This document shows, in pieces, positions 1-9,518 of a stretch of DNA of 64,000 nucleotides. Below the pieces are notes generated by a model. The model did not search any database. It saw only the letters and a program-made list of their open reading frames with translations, and was not told where the DNA came from. The stretch is from Komagataeibacter rhaeticus (GTDB taxonomy: Bacteria; Pseudomonadota; Alphaproteobacteria; Acetobacterales; Acetobacteraceae). Numbering within the stretch: position 1 is the first letter of the stretch; each line of letters begins with the position of its first letter. The stretch spans positions 248,001-312,000 of the forward strand of contig NZ_NKTZ01000003.1 of assembly GCF_003207855.1 (NCBI RefSeq). The letters are read 5' to 3'. Position numbers and translations under genes: made by a program.

Positions 1-659
1 CCGGAGCCGACATACAGATCGATTTCACTGTCCTCGAGGCAGGCCGCGATGGCGGCCGCCACATCCCCGTCACTGAGCAGTGTCACACGCGCGCCGACCG
101 CGCGGGCGCGGGCAATCAGTTCCTCGTGACGTTCACGATCCAGCGTGCAGACCATAAGTTCGGACACGTCACGCTTCTTGGCCTTGGCCAGGGACTTCAG
201 GTTGGCCTCGATGCTGCTGTCCAGATCCACCACGCCTTCGGGCAGGTAGGGGCCGACCACGATCTTGTCCATGTAGATGTCGGGGGCATGCAGGAAGTTG
301 CCGCTTTCCGCCAGCGCCACGACAGTCAGGGCGTTGGGCAGGTTCTTGGCGCACAGGTTGGTGCCTTCCAGCGGGTCCACGGCAATGTCCATGCCGGGGC
401 CGCCCGCGCCCACCTTTTCCCCGATGAACAGCATCGGGGCTTCGTCCATCTCGCCTTCGCCGATGACAACGGTGCCGTTGATGGCAACCGTATCGAAGGC
501 ACGTCGCATGGCCTCCACTGCCGCGCCATCGGCTTCGTTCTTCAGGCCCCGGCCCGTCCAGGCGGAGGCGGCGACAGCGGCCGCTTCCGTCACGCGGACA
601 AGTTCAAGCGCAAGATTGCGATCCGTAACCTGATAGGGATTATGCCGTGTGGAGGTCAT
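1..659 (-). CDS. glpX: Fructose-1,6-bisphosphatase class II, GlpX (3' part outside window)
   Basis: Class II fructose-1,6-bisphosphatase hydrolyses fructose 1,6-bisphosphate to fructose 6-phosphate, the gluconeogenic step needed on glycerol. About 219 codons are visible; the C-terminus lies beyond base 1. The translation starts MTSTRHNPYQVTDRNLALE and carries the GlpX metal and phosphate motifs VIGEGEMDEAPML and DPLEGTNLCAKN. The start ATG (657-659) is 35 bases after the glpK stop, so it is the last visible gene of a glpD-glpK-glpX unit, resembling the E. coli glpFKX arrangement. Class II FBPases also occur as Calvin-cycle enzymes, but the glp neighbours favour GlpX. Confidence 0.93.
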   Translation of the reverse strand, partial: MTSTRHNPYQVTDRNLALELVRVTEAAAVAASAWTGRGLKNEADGAAVEAMRRAFDTVAINGTVVIGEGEMDEAPMLFIGEKVGAGGPGMDIAVDPLEGTNLCAKNLPNALTVVALAESGNFLHAPDIYMDKIVVGPYLPEGVVDLDSSIEANLKSLAKAKKRDVSELMVCTLDRERHEELIARARAVGARVTLLSDGDVAAAIAACLEDSEIDLYVGS

Positions 660-694
660 GAAGCACTCTTTTCCTATGTTCTGGTATTCGTGGG

Positions 695-2194
695 TCAGGC
701 GGCTACGGTGGAGCTGAGCGTGCGGCGCACCGCCAGATGCCAGCCCGCCACCATACTGTCGCGCTGGGCCTTGTCCATTGTCGGGCGGAACAGGTGCCCG
801 CGCGTCCAGGTGCCCTCCAGTTCGGGGATGCTGCTCCATACGCCCGTGGCCAGCCCCGCCAGGAAGGCCGCCCCCAGCGCGGTCGTCTCGACCTGCCGGG
901 GACGTTCCACCGGGGTCTGGAGCATATCGGCCAGGAACTGGCAGAACCAGTCATTGACCGACATCCCGCCATCAACACGCAGTGCGTTCAGCTTTCCGCC
1001 GCCGTCCTCGCGCATCGCCTCCATCAGGTCCAGCGTCTGGTAGGCCACCGATTCCAGGGCCGCGCGCGCGATATGGGCCGCGGTCGAACCCAGCGTCATG
1101 CCGCAGATCAGGCCACGGGCGTCGGGGTCCCAGTGCGGCGCGCCAAGGCCCACGAAGCCGGGCACCATGTACACGCCATGGCTGTGCGGCACGCGGGTTG
1201 CCATGTCATCGGTCTGGGAGGCATGGGTGATCAGGCCCAGCCCGTCACGCAGCCAGCGGATGGCCGCACCGGCCACGAAAATCGAGCCTTCCAGCGCATA
1301 GACCGTCTCGTCACCAATACGGTAGGCGATGGTGGTCAGCATCCGGTTTTCGGAATTGACAGGCGTGGTGCCGGTGTTGAGCAGCGCGAAGCAGCCGGTG
1401 CCATAGGTTGCCTTGGCGGTGCCGGGCTTGAAACAGGCCTGGCCGACCATGGCGGCGTTCTGGTCGCCTGCCATGCCGGCCACTTTCAGCGGTTCACCAA
1501 ACAGGTCGGCTTCCGTCTCACCAAAGATCTCGCTGTTGGTGCGGACTTCGGGCAGGATGGCGCGCGGCACGTTGAACAGGGCCAGAAGCTCGTCATCCCA
1601 CGCGCAGGTATGGATGTTGAACAGAAGCGTGCGCGAGGCATTGGTCGTGTCGGTCGCGTGCACGCGGCCGCCGGTCAGCCGCCACAGAAGAAAACTGTCG
1701 ATGGTGCCGCAGGCCAGTTCACCACGCTCGGCGCGCGCGCGCGCACCTTCCACATTGTCCAGTATCCACGCAATCTTGGTGGCGGAAAAATAGGGGTCGA
1801 GCAGCAGGCCCGTGCGCTCGCGCACCAGGGGTTCGTAACCCTGCTCGTGCATGCGCATGCAGACCGGTGTCGTGCGGCGGTCCTGCCAGACGATGGCGCG
1901 ATGGACGGGGCTGCCGGTCTTGCGGTCCCATACCACGATCGTCTCGCGCTGGTTGGTGATGCCGATACCCGCGATGGTGGCGGGACCGCCCACCTTCGCT
2001 ATGGCCTCGCGTGCGGTGGACAGCACGTTGGACCAGATTTCCTCCGCATCGTGCTCCACCCAGCCCTGATTGGGGTAATGCTGGGCGAATTCGACACGGG
2101 CAACGGACAGCGCCGCGATATCGCGGTCGAACACGATGCTGCGGGTGGACGTTGTTCCCTGGTCAATAGCGAGAATTCTGTTCTTCTTGTTCAT
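695..2194 (-). CDS. glpK: Glycerol kinase
   Basis: ATP-dependent phosphorylation of glycerol to sn-glycerol 3-phosphate in the cytoplasm. The 499-residue product matches the usual length of about 500. It begins [19 protein letters not shown], the FGGY-kinase ATP-binding start, and ends with the second FGGY domain including [15 protein letters not shown] and [13 protein letters not shown] longer in-frame reading begins 20 codons upstream, but the [15 protein letters not shown] start fits the family. It lies 90 bases after glpD and just before glpX on the same strand, and its substrate is supplied by the divergent GlpF channel. Confidence 0.97.
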   Translation of the reverse strand: MNKKNRILAIDQGTTSTRSIVFDRDIAALSVARVEFAQHYPNQGWVEHDAEEIWSNVLSTAREAIAKVGGPATIAGIGITNQRETIVVWDRKTGSPVHRAIVWQDRRTTPVCMRMHEQGYEPLVRERTGLLLDPYFSATKIAWILDNVEGARARAERGELACGTIDSFLLWRLTGGRVHATDTTNASRTLLFNIHTCAWDDELLALFNVPRAILPEVRTNSEIFGETEADLFGEPLKVAGMAGDQNAAMVGQACFKPGTAKATYGTGCFALLNTGTTPVNSENRMLTTIAYRIGDETVYALEGSIFVAGAAIRWLRDGLGLITHASQTDDMATRVPHSHGVYMVPGFVGLGAPHWDPDARGLICGMTLGSTAAHIARAALESVAYQTLDLMEAMREDGGGKLNALRVDGGMSVNDWFCQFLADMLQTPVERPRQVETTALGAAFLAGLATGVWSSIPELEGTWTRGHLFRPTMDKAQRDSMVAGWHLAVRRTLSSTVAA

Positions 2195-2284
2195 TATTTT
2201 CTCCTGCCCATGCGGGCGGATTCTGGTTTGTGGCCACGGGCGGCAGACTGCCACCCGCGACCGTCATGCCGCCGCAGCCGCCCG

Positions 2285-3847
2285 TTACGGGGCCGCCTTT
2301 GCCGCAACCGGCTGGCGGCCACGCAGATAGGCATCCAGCCGGCCCGCGTCCTCATCCGTCACATGCAGGCCAAGGCGGGAACGGCGCCACAGGATATCCT
2401 CGGTGGTCTGGGCCCATTCATGCGCGATCAGGTATTCCACCTCACGCGCCGTAAGCCCGCCGCCAAACTGCTCGCCCATATCCGCCATGCTGCGCGCATC
2501 GCCCACGATCACATCGGCACGCGAGCCATAGTTGCGCACCAGCCGCCAGCACAGCTGCTGGTCAAGGAAGGGGGCCTTTGCCGCCAGACGGGCAAGCGCG
2601 CCTTCGAACCCGCCCTCACCCAGGTCACCGCCGGGCAGCACCTTGTCCGCCGTCCAGCCCGGCGCGGACAGGACCGGCAGGAAAGGCTGAAGCTTCTCGA
2701 TCGCATGTTCGGCCAGCCGGCGGAACGTCGTGATCTTGCCACCGAAGATGGAAAGCATGGGCGCCTGGTTGCCCTGCGTGTCCACGTCCAGCACGTAATC
2801 ACGCGTCACGGCCGACGCGTTCTTGGCCGCGTCATCATAGAGCGGACGCACGCCGGCGTAGCTCCACACCACATCATCGGGGGTGACGGGCTTGGTGAAA
2901 TAGCGGCTGACGCTTTCACACAGGTAGCTGATTTCCTCGGGCGAGATCTCGACGCGGCCGGGCGCCTGCGTCCATGGCACGTCGGTCGTGCCGATCAGGG
3001 TGAATTTCTGCTCGTAGGGAATGGCGAAGACAATGCGCTTGTCCGGGTTCTGCAGGATATAGGCCTGTGGCCCGTCAAACAGGCGCGGCACCACGATGTG
3101 GCTGCCCTTGACCAGACGCACGTTCTTGGTGGAATCCACCTGCGCGCGCTCGCGCAGCACTTCGCTCACCCACGGGCCACCGGCATTGACCACGATCCTG
3201 GCCCGCACGGTCTGCTGGCTGCCATCGCGCGTGTTCTCGATCACGGCTTCCCACAGGCCATCAACACGCCGGGCCTGTACCAGGCGGGTGCGCGTGCGGA
3301 TATCGGCCCCGCGCGCCTTTGCATCCATGGCGTTGAGCACGACAAGCCGGCTGTCCTGCACCCAGCCATCGGAATAGGCGAAACCGCGCGCCAGCTTGCC
3401 ATTGAGCGGCTTGCCCGCCGAGCTTGTGCGGAAATCGAGCGACTTGCATTTGGGCAGCGTCATGTTGGGGGCAAGGTGATCATACAGGAACAGGCCAAGG
3501 CGCAGCATCCATGCAGGCCGGGCCTGTGGCGTGTAGGGCAGCACGAAGCGCATGGGCCAGATGATGTGCGGCGCGATGCGCAGCAGGCGTTCGCGTTCGA
3601 TCAGCGCCTCGCGCACCAGGCGGAATTCATAGTATTCCAGATAGCGCAGGCCGCCATGGATCAGCTTGGTGCTGGCCGATGAGGTGTAGCTGGCCAGATC
3701 GTCCTGCTCGACCAGCAGGACGGAGGCACCCCGCCCTGCGGCATCACGCGCGATACCGGTGCCGTTGACGCCCCCGCCCACGATCAGCAGATCGAACGGG
3801 CTGCCCTGTGTGGGGGGGGAGCGGAATGTTTCGTCCATGGACGCCAT
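2285..3847 (-). CDS. glpD: Glycerol-3-phosphate dehydrogenase, FAD-dependent (GlpD)
   Basis: Membrane-associated aerobic enzyme that oxidises sn-glycerol 3-phosphate to dihydroxyacetone phosphate and feeds electrons to ubiquinone. It has 520 residues (E. coli GlpD has 501). The N-terminal dinucleotide fold reads DLLIVGGGVNGTGIARDAAG, followed by the family motif STKLIHGGLRYLEYYEFRLV. The C-terminal DAO_C region includes the HEWAQTTEDILWRRSRLG segment. The start at 3847 is preceded by AGGAGG at a workable distance; an alternative ATG lies 3 codons in (MDETF). It is first in the glpD-glpK-glpX unit, and a GlpR-like operator sits 24 bases upstream. Confidence 0.96.
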   Translation of the reverse strand: MASMDETFRSPPTQGSPFDLLIVGGGVNGTGIARDAAGRGASVLLVEQDDLASYTSSASTKLIHGGLRYLEYYEFRLVREALIERERLLRIAPHIIWPMRFVLPYTPQARPAWMLRLGLFLYDHLAPNMTLPKCKSLDFRTSSAGKPLNGKLARGFAYSDGWVQDSRLVVLNAMDAKARGADIRTRTRLVQARRVDGLWEAVIENTRDGSQQTVRARIVVNAGGPWVSEVLRERAQVDSTKNVRLVKGSHIVVPRLFDGPQAYILQNPDKRIVFAIPYEQKFTLIGTTDVPWTQAPGRVEISPEEISYLCESVSRYFTKPVTPDDVVWSYAGVRPLYDDAAKNASAVTRDYVLDVDTQGNQAPMLSIFGGKITTFRRLAEHAIEKLQPFLPVLSAPGWTADKVLPGGDLGEGGFEGALARLAAKAPFLDQQLCWRLVRNYGSRADVIVGDARSMADMGEQFGGGLTAREVEYLIAHEWAQTTEDILWRRSRLGLHVTDEDAGRLDAYLRGRQPVAAKAAP

Positions 3848-3870
3848 AATGGGTGTTCCTCCTGATACGG

Positions 3871-3888
3871 ATGTTCGTAAACGAACAT
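3871..3888. promoter_or_regulatory. GlpR-like operator 1 (glpD side)
   Basis: Perfect inverted repeat ATGTTCGTAAACGAACAT: 8-base arms around a central AA. It closely resembles the E. coli GlpR (glycerol-3-phosphate repressor, DeoR family) operator core, TGTTCG-N-CGAACA. It lies 24 bases upstream of the glpD start, where binding would block transcription. No glpR gene is in the window, so the regulator's identity is inferred. Confidence 0.75.
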
Positions 3889-4198
3889 GATGCGCGCTTC
3901 AAGGGGGAAAGCGCACATGCCGCCTGTCGTTCCTTAAAATATTTTCTATTCTGTTTATTAATAAGCCAGCCATAAATTCGCCATTACCTGCATTTCATAT
4001 GAATCTGTATTTTTGTGCATGTGCGAAATCGCGCATGCCGCATGATACCCATGCCCCCATCAATGGCCGTTCCCGAACAGACCGGCCCGCCACCCCGAAT
4101 CCGCAAGGTTGGAGAGGTTGAATGAAATATATTGAAATACATGGAAAAAGGAGATCCGCCTACCCGACCTGTCGCAGCACCCTCTTCCCCCACCCGCC

Positions 4199-4216
4199 AT
4201 GTTCGTTTAAGAACAT
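4199..4216. promoter_or_regulatory. GlpR-like operator 2 (glpF side)
   Basis: Second copy, ATGTTCGTTTAAGAACAT, with seven of eight arm positions paired. It is 76 bases upstream of the glpF start codon and 310 bases from operator 1. Two sites this far apart could each repress one divergent promoter, or act together by looping (inference). Confidence 0.68.
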
Positions 4217-4292
4217 CCGGGGACTGGAAAAAGGCCAGAAGGCACACAGCCCCTTCCCATCAAATGATAATAAAAGAATAAAGTGGGCTAAT

Positions 4293-5105
4293 ATGTTGAA
4301 AAACAGACAATTCCTGGGGGAACTGATCGCGGAATGCATCGCGGTGGCCATCATTGTCATGATTGGCGATTCCGTGGCCGCGATGTATGCGCTGTATGAC
4401 CCGAGCCCCTACAAGCTGGCCTACTGGGGCGTATGCATTGTATGGGGGCTTTCCGTCACCATTGCCATTTACATTACCGGCAGCGTATCGGGCACGCATG
4501 CCAACCCGGCCGTATCGGTGGCGCTGGCGCTGTACCGCGGTTTTCCGTGGCGCAAGGTACCGGCCTATTGCGCGGCCCAGATCCTGGGGGGCGTGATCGG
4601 CGCGGCGCTGGTCTATACACTCTACCAGCCCGTGATCGACCATTACAACCAGCTGCATGCCCTGACCCGTGCCGATGGGGGGGCCGCGGGCGTGTTCTTT
4701 ACCCATCCGGGCGAATTCATAACCCCGTTCCACGCCTTTGTGGACGAGACGATCCTGACCGGGCTGCTGGTCTTTGGCATCTTTGCCGTCACATGCGAAT
4801 ACAATACCGTCGCCCCGCAGGCGAATTCGGGCGCGCTGATCATCGGGCTGCTGGTGGCCAGCATCGGTGCGTGCTCGGGCTATCTGGAAGCATGGGCCAT
4901 CAATCCCGCGCGTGACTTCGGCCCGCGCCTGTTCTGCTTCCTGGCCGGGTGGGGAGACTCCGCCCTTCCCGGGCCGGACCACTTCTGGTGGGTGCCGGTT
5001 GCCGGGCCGGTACTGGGGGGCGTGCTGGGGGCGGGCTGCTACCAGTTCCTCATCCGGCCCTTCATCCCCCGCCAGGCCAGCCCGGCCGTCCCGCCCGTGT
5101 CCTGA
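4293..5105 (+). CDS. glpF: Glycerol uptake facilitator (aquaglyceroporin)
   Basis: Inner-membrane channel for diffusion of glycerol into the cell. The 270-residue protein has the six-helix MIP fold with both NPA boxes visible: THANPAVSVAL in the first half and AINPARDFGPR in the second. The Asp after NPAR is the signature of glycerol facilitators rather than water-only aquaporins. The start MLKNRQFLGELIAEC was chosen because family similarity begins there; a reading frame open from 4122 lacks similarity. It is divergent from glpD-glpK-glpX and shares their operator motif. Confidence 0.96.
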   Translation: MLKNRQFLGELIAECIAVAIIVMIGDSVAAMYALYDPSPYKLAYWGVCIVWGLSVTIAIYITGSVSGTHANPAVSVALALYRGFPWRKVPAYCAAQILGGVIGAALVYTLYQPVIDHYNQLHALTRADGGAAGVFFTHPGEFITPFHAFVDETILTGLLVFGIFAVTCEYNTVAPQANSGALIIGLLVASIGACSGYLEAWAINPARDFGPRLFCFLAGWGDSALPGPDHFWWVPVAGPVLGGVLGAGCYQFLIRPFIPRQASPAVPPVS

Positions 5106-5124
5106 CGCGCGGGAACTTCCCCAT

Positions 5125-5232
5125 CTGCCGGCCCCGTGCCGGCAGGCGACCCGGATGCGCCCGCGCACCGCAGGCCCACGCTGCCCTGACAGAGGGAACC
5201 ACCCGGCCCCGTCTTCCGGTCATGACGGGGCC
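5125..5232. terminator. GC-rich hairpins between convergent glpF and the Lrp-type gene
   Basis: Two strong inverted repeats lie between the convergent ends: CTGCCGGC/GCCGGCAG (5125-5145, 5-base loop) and GGCCCCGTC/GACGGGGCC (5205-5232, 10-base loop). Neither has a long T tract, but their position between two convergent stop codons suits bidirectional termination. Confidence 0.5.
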
Positions 5233-5244
5233 TGGTACGCCGGT

Positions 5245-5688
5245 TCAGCGCTGGACGACGGTGCGGATGGCAAAGTTGCTCTGTATGCGGGCCACGCCGG
5301 GCATGCGGGAGAGTTCTTCCTTGTGGATGCGTTCGTAATCGGCCGCGTCGCGGGCCTCGACCCGCACAAGATAATCCGCATCCCCCGTCATGAGATAGCA
5401 TTCCCGCACATCGGCGCATTCACGCACGCGGGCCTCAAAGCGGCGCAGGCATTCCTCGGTCTGGCGCTCAAGCGTGATCTGCACGATCACGGTCGTCATG
5501 CCGTGGATCGAGCGCTCATCCACCAGGGCGCGATACCCCCGGATCACACCCTCCTTTTCCAGCATGCGCACCCGCCGCAGGCACGCGGAGGGCGACAGGC
5601 CCACCCGCTGCGCCAGTTCGGCATTGCTCATCCGCCCGTCATGGCGGAGGTTTCGCAGTATGGCATCGGTCATCCGGTCGAACGGCAT
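5245..5688 (-). CDS. Lrp/AsnC-family transcriptional regulator, probable regulator of alr-dadA
   Basis: 147 residues, the standard Lrp/AsnC size. Residues 1-60 form the AsnC winged helix-turn-helix (DAILRNLRHDGRMSNAELA, then VGLSPSACLRRVRMLEKEG). The rest is the ligand-binding RAM/Lrp domain with GDADYLVRVEARD. It is divergent from alr-dadA with 142 bases between. In Pseudomonas the Lrp-like DadR controls dadAX in the same setting, so a role as an alanine-responsive activator is a reasonable inference. The sequence does not identify the effector. Confidence 0.9.
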   Translation of the reverse strand: MPFDRMTDAILRNLRHDGRMSNAELAQRVGLSPSACLRRVRMLEKEGVIRGYRALVDERSIHGMTTVIVQITLERQTEECLRRFEARVRECADVRECYLMTGDADYLVRVEARDAADYERIHKEELSRMPGVARIQSNFAIRTVVQR

Positions 5689-5830
5689 GGTGAATTTTCC
5701 GCTTCTTGTCGCATATCATTGCGTACCAGAGACCATGAATTGCATGATATTGCATTGAACGACAGGACATTTCATTAACCAACGCATACGATCAATCCTG
5801 TTCCGCCTTGGACGATGGAGTTCGCCGCGC

Positions 5831-6979
5831 ATGACCGACCTGCCTTTTCCCATACCCGCCACCGGGTGGGCGGCCCCCGGCGCCGGGGCCATGCTGGAAA
5901 TCAGCCTGGGCGCGGTGGCGGCCAATTACCGCCTGCTTCGCGCGCGTACGGGACAGGCCACCTGTGCCGCCGTGGTCAAGGCGGATGCCTACGGTCTGGG
6001 GGCGCATCAGGTCGCACCCGTGCTGGAACAGGCCGGGGCGAAGGTCTTTTTTGTCGCCCATCTGGAAGAGGGCATACGCCTGCGGCCCCATGTCAGCCCC
6101 ACGGCGCAGATTTTTGTCCTTCACGGTCCCATGCCCGGCACGGAGCGGGCGTTCACCCATCATGCCCTGCTGCCCGTGCTTAACAGCATGGAGCAGATCG
6201 CGGGCTGGCGGGCGCATGCGTCAAAGGCGCAGCACGCGCTGCCCGCCGCCCTGCAGGTTGATACCGGCATGTCCCGTTTCGGCCTGTCGGATGCGGATGT
6301 CACGGCGCTGGCCGATACCCCGGCCCTGCTGGACGGGATCGAGACCCGGCTGGTCATGAGCCACCTTGCCTGTGCCGATACGCCCGCCAGCCCCGCCAAC
6401 GCCCTGCAGCGCGACAGGCTGCGCGCCATGGCCGCGCGCCTGCCGGCCGCCCCGCTGGCGCTTTCGGCCTCATCAGGCATCTTCCTGGGGCCGGATTACC
6501 ATTTTGACCTGGTACGGCCCGGTGCCGCGCTGTATGGACTGGCCCCCAACGCGGACGCCCCGAACCCGCTCCAGCCCACCGTGCGGCTGCAGGCGCGCAT
6601 TGTCCAGCGCCGCACCATCAAGGCGGGCGATGGCGTGGGCTATGGCCTGACATGGCACGCCAGCGGCCCGCGACGCATTGCAACACTGGGCATCGGCTAT
6701 GCGGATGGCTTCCTGCGCCAGGGCGCCAGCAATGGCGGCTGCGCATGGCTGGACAGTTACCGCCTGCCGATCCTGGGCCGGATTTCCATGGATTCCACAA
6801 CGGTGGACGTAACCGGCGTGCCGGAAAGCGTGCTGGACCAGGCCACCCATGTCGACATGATCGGTCCCCGCCGCAGTGTGGATGACGTCGCGCACGCGGC
6901 CGGCACCATTGGCTACGAGGTACTGACCGCTCTCGGCTCCCGTTTCCATCGCGTCTACCTGCCGGCGCAGGCGGCGTGA
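5831..6979 (+). CDS. alr: Alanine racemase
   Basis: PLP enzyme interconverting L- and D-alanine. The 382-residue protein shows the PLP lysine in [10 protein letters not shown] (K50), the second catalytic base in GVGYGLTW (Y271), and the substrate-pocket GRISMDS (M320). The start at 5831 has GGAG ten bases upstream. The intergenic region before it holds a direct repeat around ATTGCAT (about 5737-5757), a possible regulator contact. Paired with dadA and a divergent Lrp regulator, it is probably the catabolic DadX-type enzyme; a cell-wall role cannot be excluded. Confidence 0.95.
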   Translation: MTDLPFPIPATGWAAPGAGAMLEISLGAVAANYRLLRARTGQATCAAVVKADAYGLGAHQVAPVLEQAGAKVFFVAHLEEGIRLRPHVSPTAQIFVLHGPMPGTERAFTHHALLPVLNSMEQIAGWRAHASKAQHALPAALQVDTGMSRFGLSDADVTALADTPALLDGIETRLVMSHLACADTPASPANALQRDRLRAMAARLPAAPLALSASSGIFLGPDYHFDLVRPGAALYGLAPNADAPNPLQPTVRLQARIVQRRTIKAGDGVGYGLTWHASGPRRIATLGIGYADGFLRQGASNGGCAWLDSYRLPILGRISMDSTTVDVTGVPESVLDQATHVDMIGPRRSVDDVAHAAGTIGYEVLTALGSRFHRVYLPAQAA

Positions 6980-7013
6980 TACGTTTCCACCCGCCACAGA
7001 AGGCACGTTTGCA

Positions 7014-8270
7014 ATGAAGATCATCGTTCTGGGTAGCGGTGTCGTTGGTGTGACATCGGCATGGTATCTGGCACAGGCAGGCCATGAGGTCACGGTTGTC
7101 GACCGCCAGCCCGAAGCCGGGCTGGAAACCAGTTTCGCCAATGCGGGACAGGTCTCGCCGGGTTATTCCTCACCATGGGCGGGGCCGGGCGTGCCGTTCA
7201 AGGCGCTCAAGTGGCTGCTGATGAAATACCGCCCCTTCGTGTTCTGGCCCATGCCCGATCCGCATCTGTGGAAGTGGCTGGTACAGATGCTGGAAAACTG
7301 CAACACCCCGGCCTATGACCGTAACAAGGGCCGCATGGTCCGCATTGCCGAATACAGCCGCGACGTGATGCGCGACCTGCGCGCCAGCACCGGCATCACC
7401 TATGATGACCGCCAGCAGGGCACGCTGCAGGTCTTTCGCACGCAAAAGCAGATGGACGGCATTGCAGGCGATATCCGCGTGCTGGAACAGTACAACGTGC
7501 CCTATGAACTGCTGGGCCGCGCCGACTGCGTAAAGGCTGAGCCGGGACTGGGCGTATCCGCGCACAAGATCGTGGGTGGCCTGCGCCTGCCGGGCGATGA
7601 GACGGGGGATGCCTTCCTGTTCACCCAGCGCCTTGCGGCCAAGGCGGCGGAAGCAGGCGTGACCTTCCATTATGATACACGCATCCGCACCATGACGGCC
7701 GAGGGTGGCCGCATCACCGGCGTGGAAACCAGCCGGGGCCGGATGGTGGCGGATGCCTATGTCGTATCGCTGGGCAGCTATTCACCGGCCATGGTACGCA
7801 GCCTGGGGCTGGACCTGCCCATCTACCCGGTAAAAGGCTATTCGCTGACGGCCGACATCATCAACGAAAAGCAGGCCCCGGTTTCCACCATCATGGACGA
7901 GACGTTCAAGATCGGGATCACCCGCCTGGGCAACCGGGTCCGTATTGGCGGCACGGCGGAACTGGCCGGGTTCAGCACATCGCTGCGCGCCCCACGACGC
8001 GAGACGCTGGAGCATTCCGTGACCGACCTGTTCCCCGGTGGCGGAGACATTGCCGGGGCAAGGTTCTGGACCGGCCTGCGCCCCATGACACCGGACGGCA
8101 CCCCCATCATCGGCCGCACGCGCTACGACAACCTGTTCCTCAACACCGGCCATGGCACGCTGGGATGGACCATGGCGTGTGGTTCGGGCAAGGTGCTGGC
8201 CGATATCATGTCCGGCCGCATGCCCGACATCCCGCATGAAGACCTGGGTATCGTGCGCTACGGCCAGTAA
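7014..8270 (+). CDS. dadA: D-amino acid dehydrogenase (DadA)
   Basis: FAD enzyme that oxidatively deaminates D-alanine and other D-amino acids to 2-oxo acids, donating electrons to the respiratory chain. At 418 residues it matches DadA length. It starts with the FAD-binding fold [20 protein letters not shown] and the typical [20 protein letters not shown] segment. The C-terminus has [16 protein letters not shown] and [14 protein letters not shown]. It begins 34 bases after alr and presumably shares its transcript: Alr makes D-alanine from L-alanine and DadA oxidises it to pyruvate. Confidence 0.95.
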   Translation: MKIIVLGSGVVGVTSAWYLAQAGHEVTVVDRQPEAGLETSFANAGQVSPGYSSPWAGPGVPFKALKWLLMKYRPFVFWPMPDPHLWKWLVQMLENCNTPAYDRNKGRMVRIAEYSRDVMRDLRASTGITYDDRQQGTLQVFRTQKQMDGIAGDIRVLEQYNVPYELLGRADCVKAEPGLGVSAHKIVGGLRLPGDETGDAFLFTQRLAAKAAEAGVTFHYDTRIRTMTAEGGRITGVETSRGRMVADAYVVSLGSYSPAMVRSLGLDLPIYPVKGYSLTADIINEKQAPVSTIMDETFKIGITRLGNRVRIGGTAELAGFSTSLRAPRRETLEHSVTDLFPGGGDIAGARFWTGLRPMTPDGTPIIGRTRYDNLFLNTGHGTLGWTMACGSGKVLADIMSGRMPDIPHEDLGIVRYGQ

Positions 8271-8289
8271 GATACCATTAAAAAACGAC

Positions 8290-8373
8290 AGGCCTTTCCG
8301 GGTGCCGCCTTTTTAAAAAAAGGCGGCGTTCCCTGAAGCTTTTTTTCAAAAAGCTCCACCAGAAACTTCTTTA
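8290..8373. repeat. Dispersed intergenic fold-back repeat, copy 1
   Basis: An AT-rich element with two hairpins in tandem. The first is GCCGCC/GGCGGC with T and A runs (8304-8327); the second is AGCTTTTT/AAAAAGCT (8337-8355). They are joined by GTTCCCTGA, and the element ends CCACCAGAAACTTC. The same order and linker recur at 15762-15840. It lies between the convergent ends of dadA and a LysR gene and could serve as a bidirectional terminator. The left outer arm is poorly kept in this copy. Confidence 0.75.
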
Positions 8374-8384
8374 CGGCTCTACGG

Positions 8385-9347
8385 CTACACGCCTGCAATA
8401 CCCGTCGTCGCGGGGGAGAAGCCTTCGGGCGGTCCCTCCCCCCGCTGGCGCACCACACGGTACACCGTGCCACGCAGCCAGCGGTGCACGGGGTCACTGT
8501 CGCGCCGGGGATGCCAGGCCTGGAACGAACGCACGGGCGGCAGTTCGAAAGGGAATTCGAACTCGGCCAGATGCATCGAGCGGATGGGCAGGTAGTCAAT
8601 GGCAATGCCCGGCAGCGGCAGGATCATGTCCATCATGCGCAGGGTCTCGACCATGGCGTAATAGGTGGGCACGACCATCACCACGCGGCGCTTCAGCCCG
8701 TAACGGTCCTTCAGCACCGTATCGATCGGGCCATACAGCCGCCCCCGGCGTGATACGCTTATATGCTCGTATCGCACGATGGAGGCGGGCGTGATGCCTT
8801 CGCTCAGGATGGGGTGGTCAGCACGCACCAGCGCGCGGAAGGATGTGGGGAACAGGCTCTGCCGGCGGATTTCGGGGCGCATGTCATCACTGGCGCCCAG
8901 ATACAGGTCCACCCGGCCTTCGCGCAGGTCATCACTGGGTTCCTCATCCGTTTCGGGGGCGAAGGTAATGGTGCATCCGGGACAGTCCTGACGCAGCGCG
9001 GTCAGGATGGCCGCACCGAACGCCCCCACGATCAGGTCATTCGCCCGCAGGGTGAAATGCGGCGCAAGCCCGGCCAGGTCCGGCGTCTCCTGCTCTTCCA
9101 GCAGGGCGTCCGCCCCCTTTACCAGCGCCTGCACCCGCTCGCGCAGGCCCAGCGCAAAGGATGTGGCCACCATCCGCCGCCCTGATGCCACCAGGATCGG
9201 GTCACCAAACACCACGCGCAGCTTGGCCAGGCTGCGGCTCATCGCCGCCTCGCTTGTATGCAGCCTGCGCGCGGCATGCGAGACCCCTTCCTCCTCGATC
9301 AGGACCTGGAGGCTGCGCAGCAGGTCAAGATCGTAGCCTTTTCTCAT
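8385..9347 (-). CDS. LysR-family transcriptional regulator
   Basis: 320 residues. The N-terminal helix-turn-helix reads LDLLRSLQVLIEEEGVSHAARRLHTSEAAMSRSLAKLR, split here by eye into a LysR-type recognition unit, and is followed by a periplasmic-binding-like effector domain. The start MRKGYDLDLLRSL was chosen; an ATG 17 codons upstream adds only low-similarity residues. The LRANDLIVGAFG stretch and overall layout resemble the NodD/LeuO-like branch. The gene converges on dadA, and its 5' side faces the end of the FUSC gene on the same strand. The target and effector are unknown. Confidence 0.88.
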   Translation of the reverse strand: MRKGYDLDLLRSLQVLIEEEGVSHAARRLHTSEAAMSRSLAKLRVVFGDPILVASGRRMVATSFALGLRERVQALVKGADALLEEQETPDLAGLAPHFTLRANDLIVGAFGAAILTALRQDCPGCTITFAPETDEEPSDDLREGRVDLYLGASDDMRPEIRRQSLFPTSFRALVRADHPILSEGITPASIVRYEHISVSRRGRLYGPIDTVLKDRYGLKRRVVMVVPTYYAMVETLRMMDMILPLPGIAIDYLPIRSMHLAEFEFPFELPPVRSFQAWHPRRDSDPVHRWLRGTVYRVVRQRGEGPPEGFSPATTGIAGV

Positions 9348-9518
9348 GCGCCCCGCGTTTTCATCCCTTCCGGACCGGCACGCAGCCGGCCCGGCCATTA
9401 CAAAAAATGCCGTCTCCCTGCCCTAACATGGGTCTGGCCGCCTGCCTACCGCCACGGCCACCGTGGCCTGCCGGGTCCGGGACAGATAAATGTGAGGGCA
9501 CCGACATGGGCCCGGGCT

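Larger units (their letters stand above)
3848..4292. other. glpD-glpF divergent intergenic region
   Basis: This 445-base region separates the divergent glpD and glpF start codons and is clearly more AT-rich than the genes. It holds two copies of an ATGTTCGT-type palindrome (3871-3888 and 4199-4216), one near each gene. An open reading frame running from 4122 into glpF is most likely leader sequence, because aquaporin homology begins only at the ATG at 4293. I see no small gene here. Confidence 0.7.

Noticed and set aside
737-3682. 981-codon open frame antisense to glpK and glpD
   Set aside because: Shadow of two unmistakable glp genes; it spans both and their gap and has no recognisable domain.
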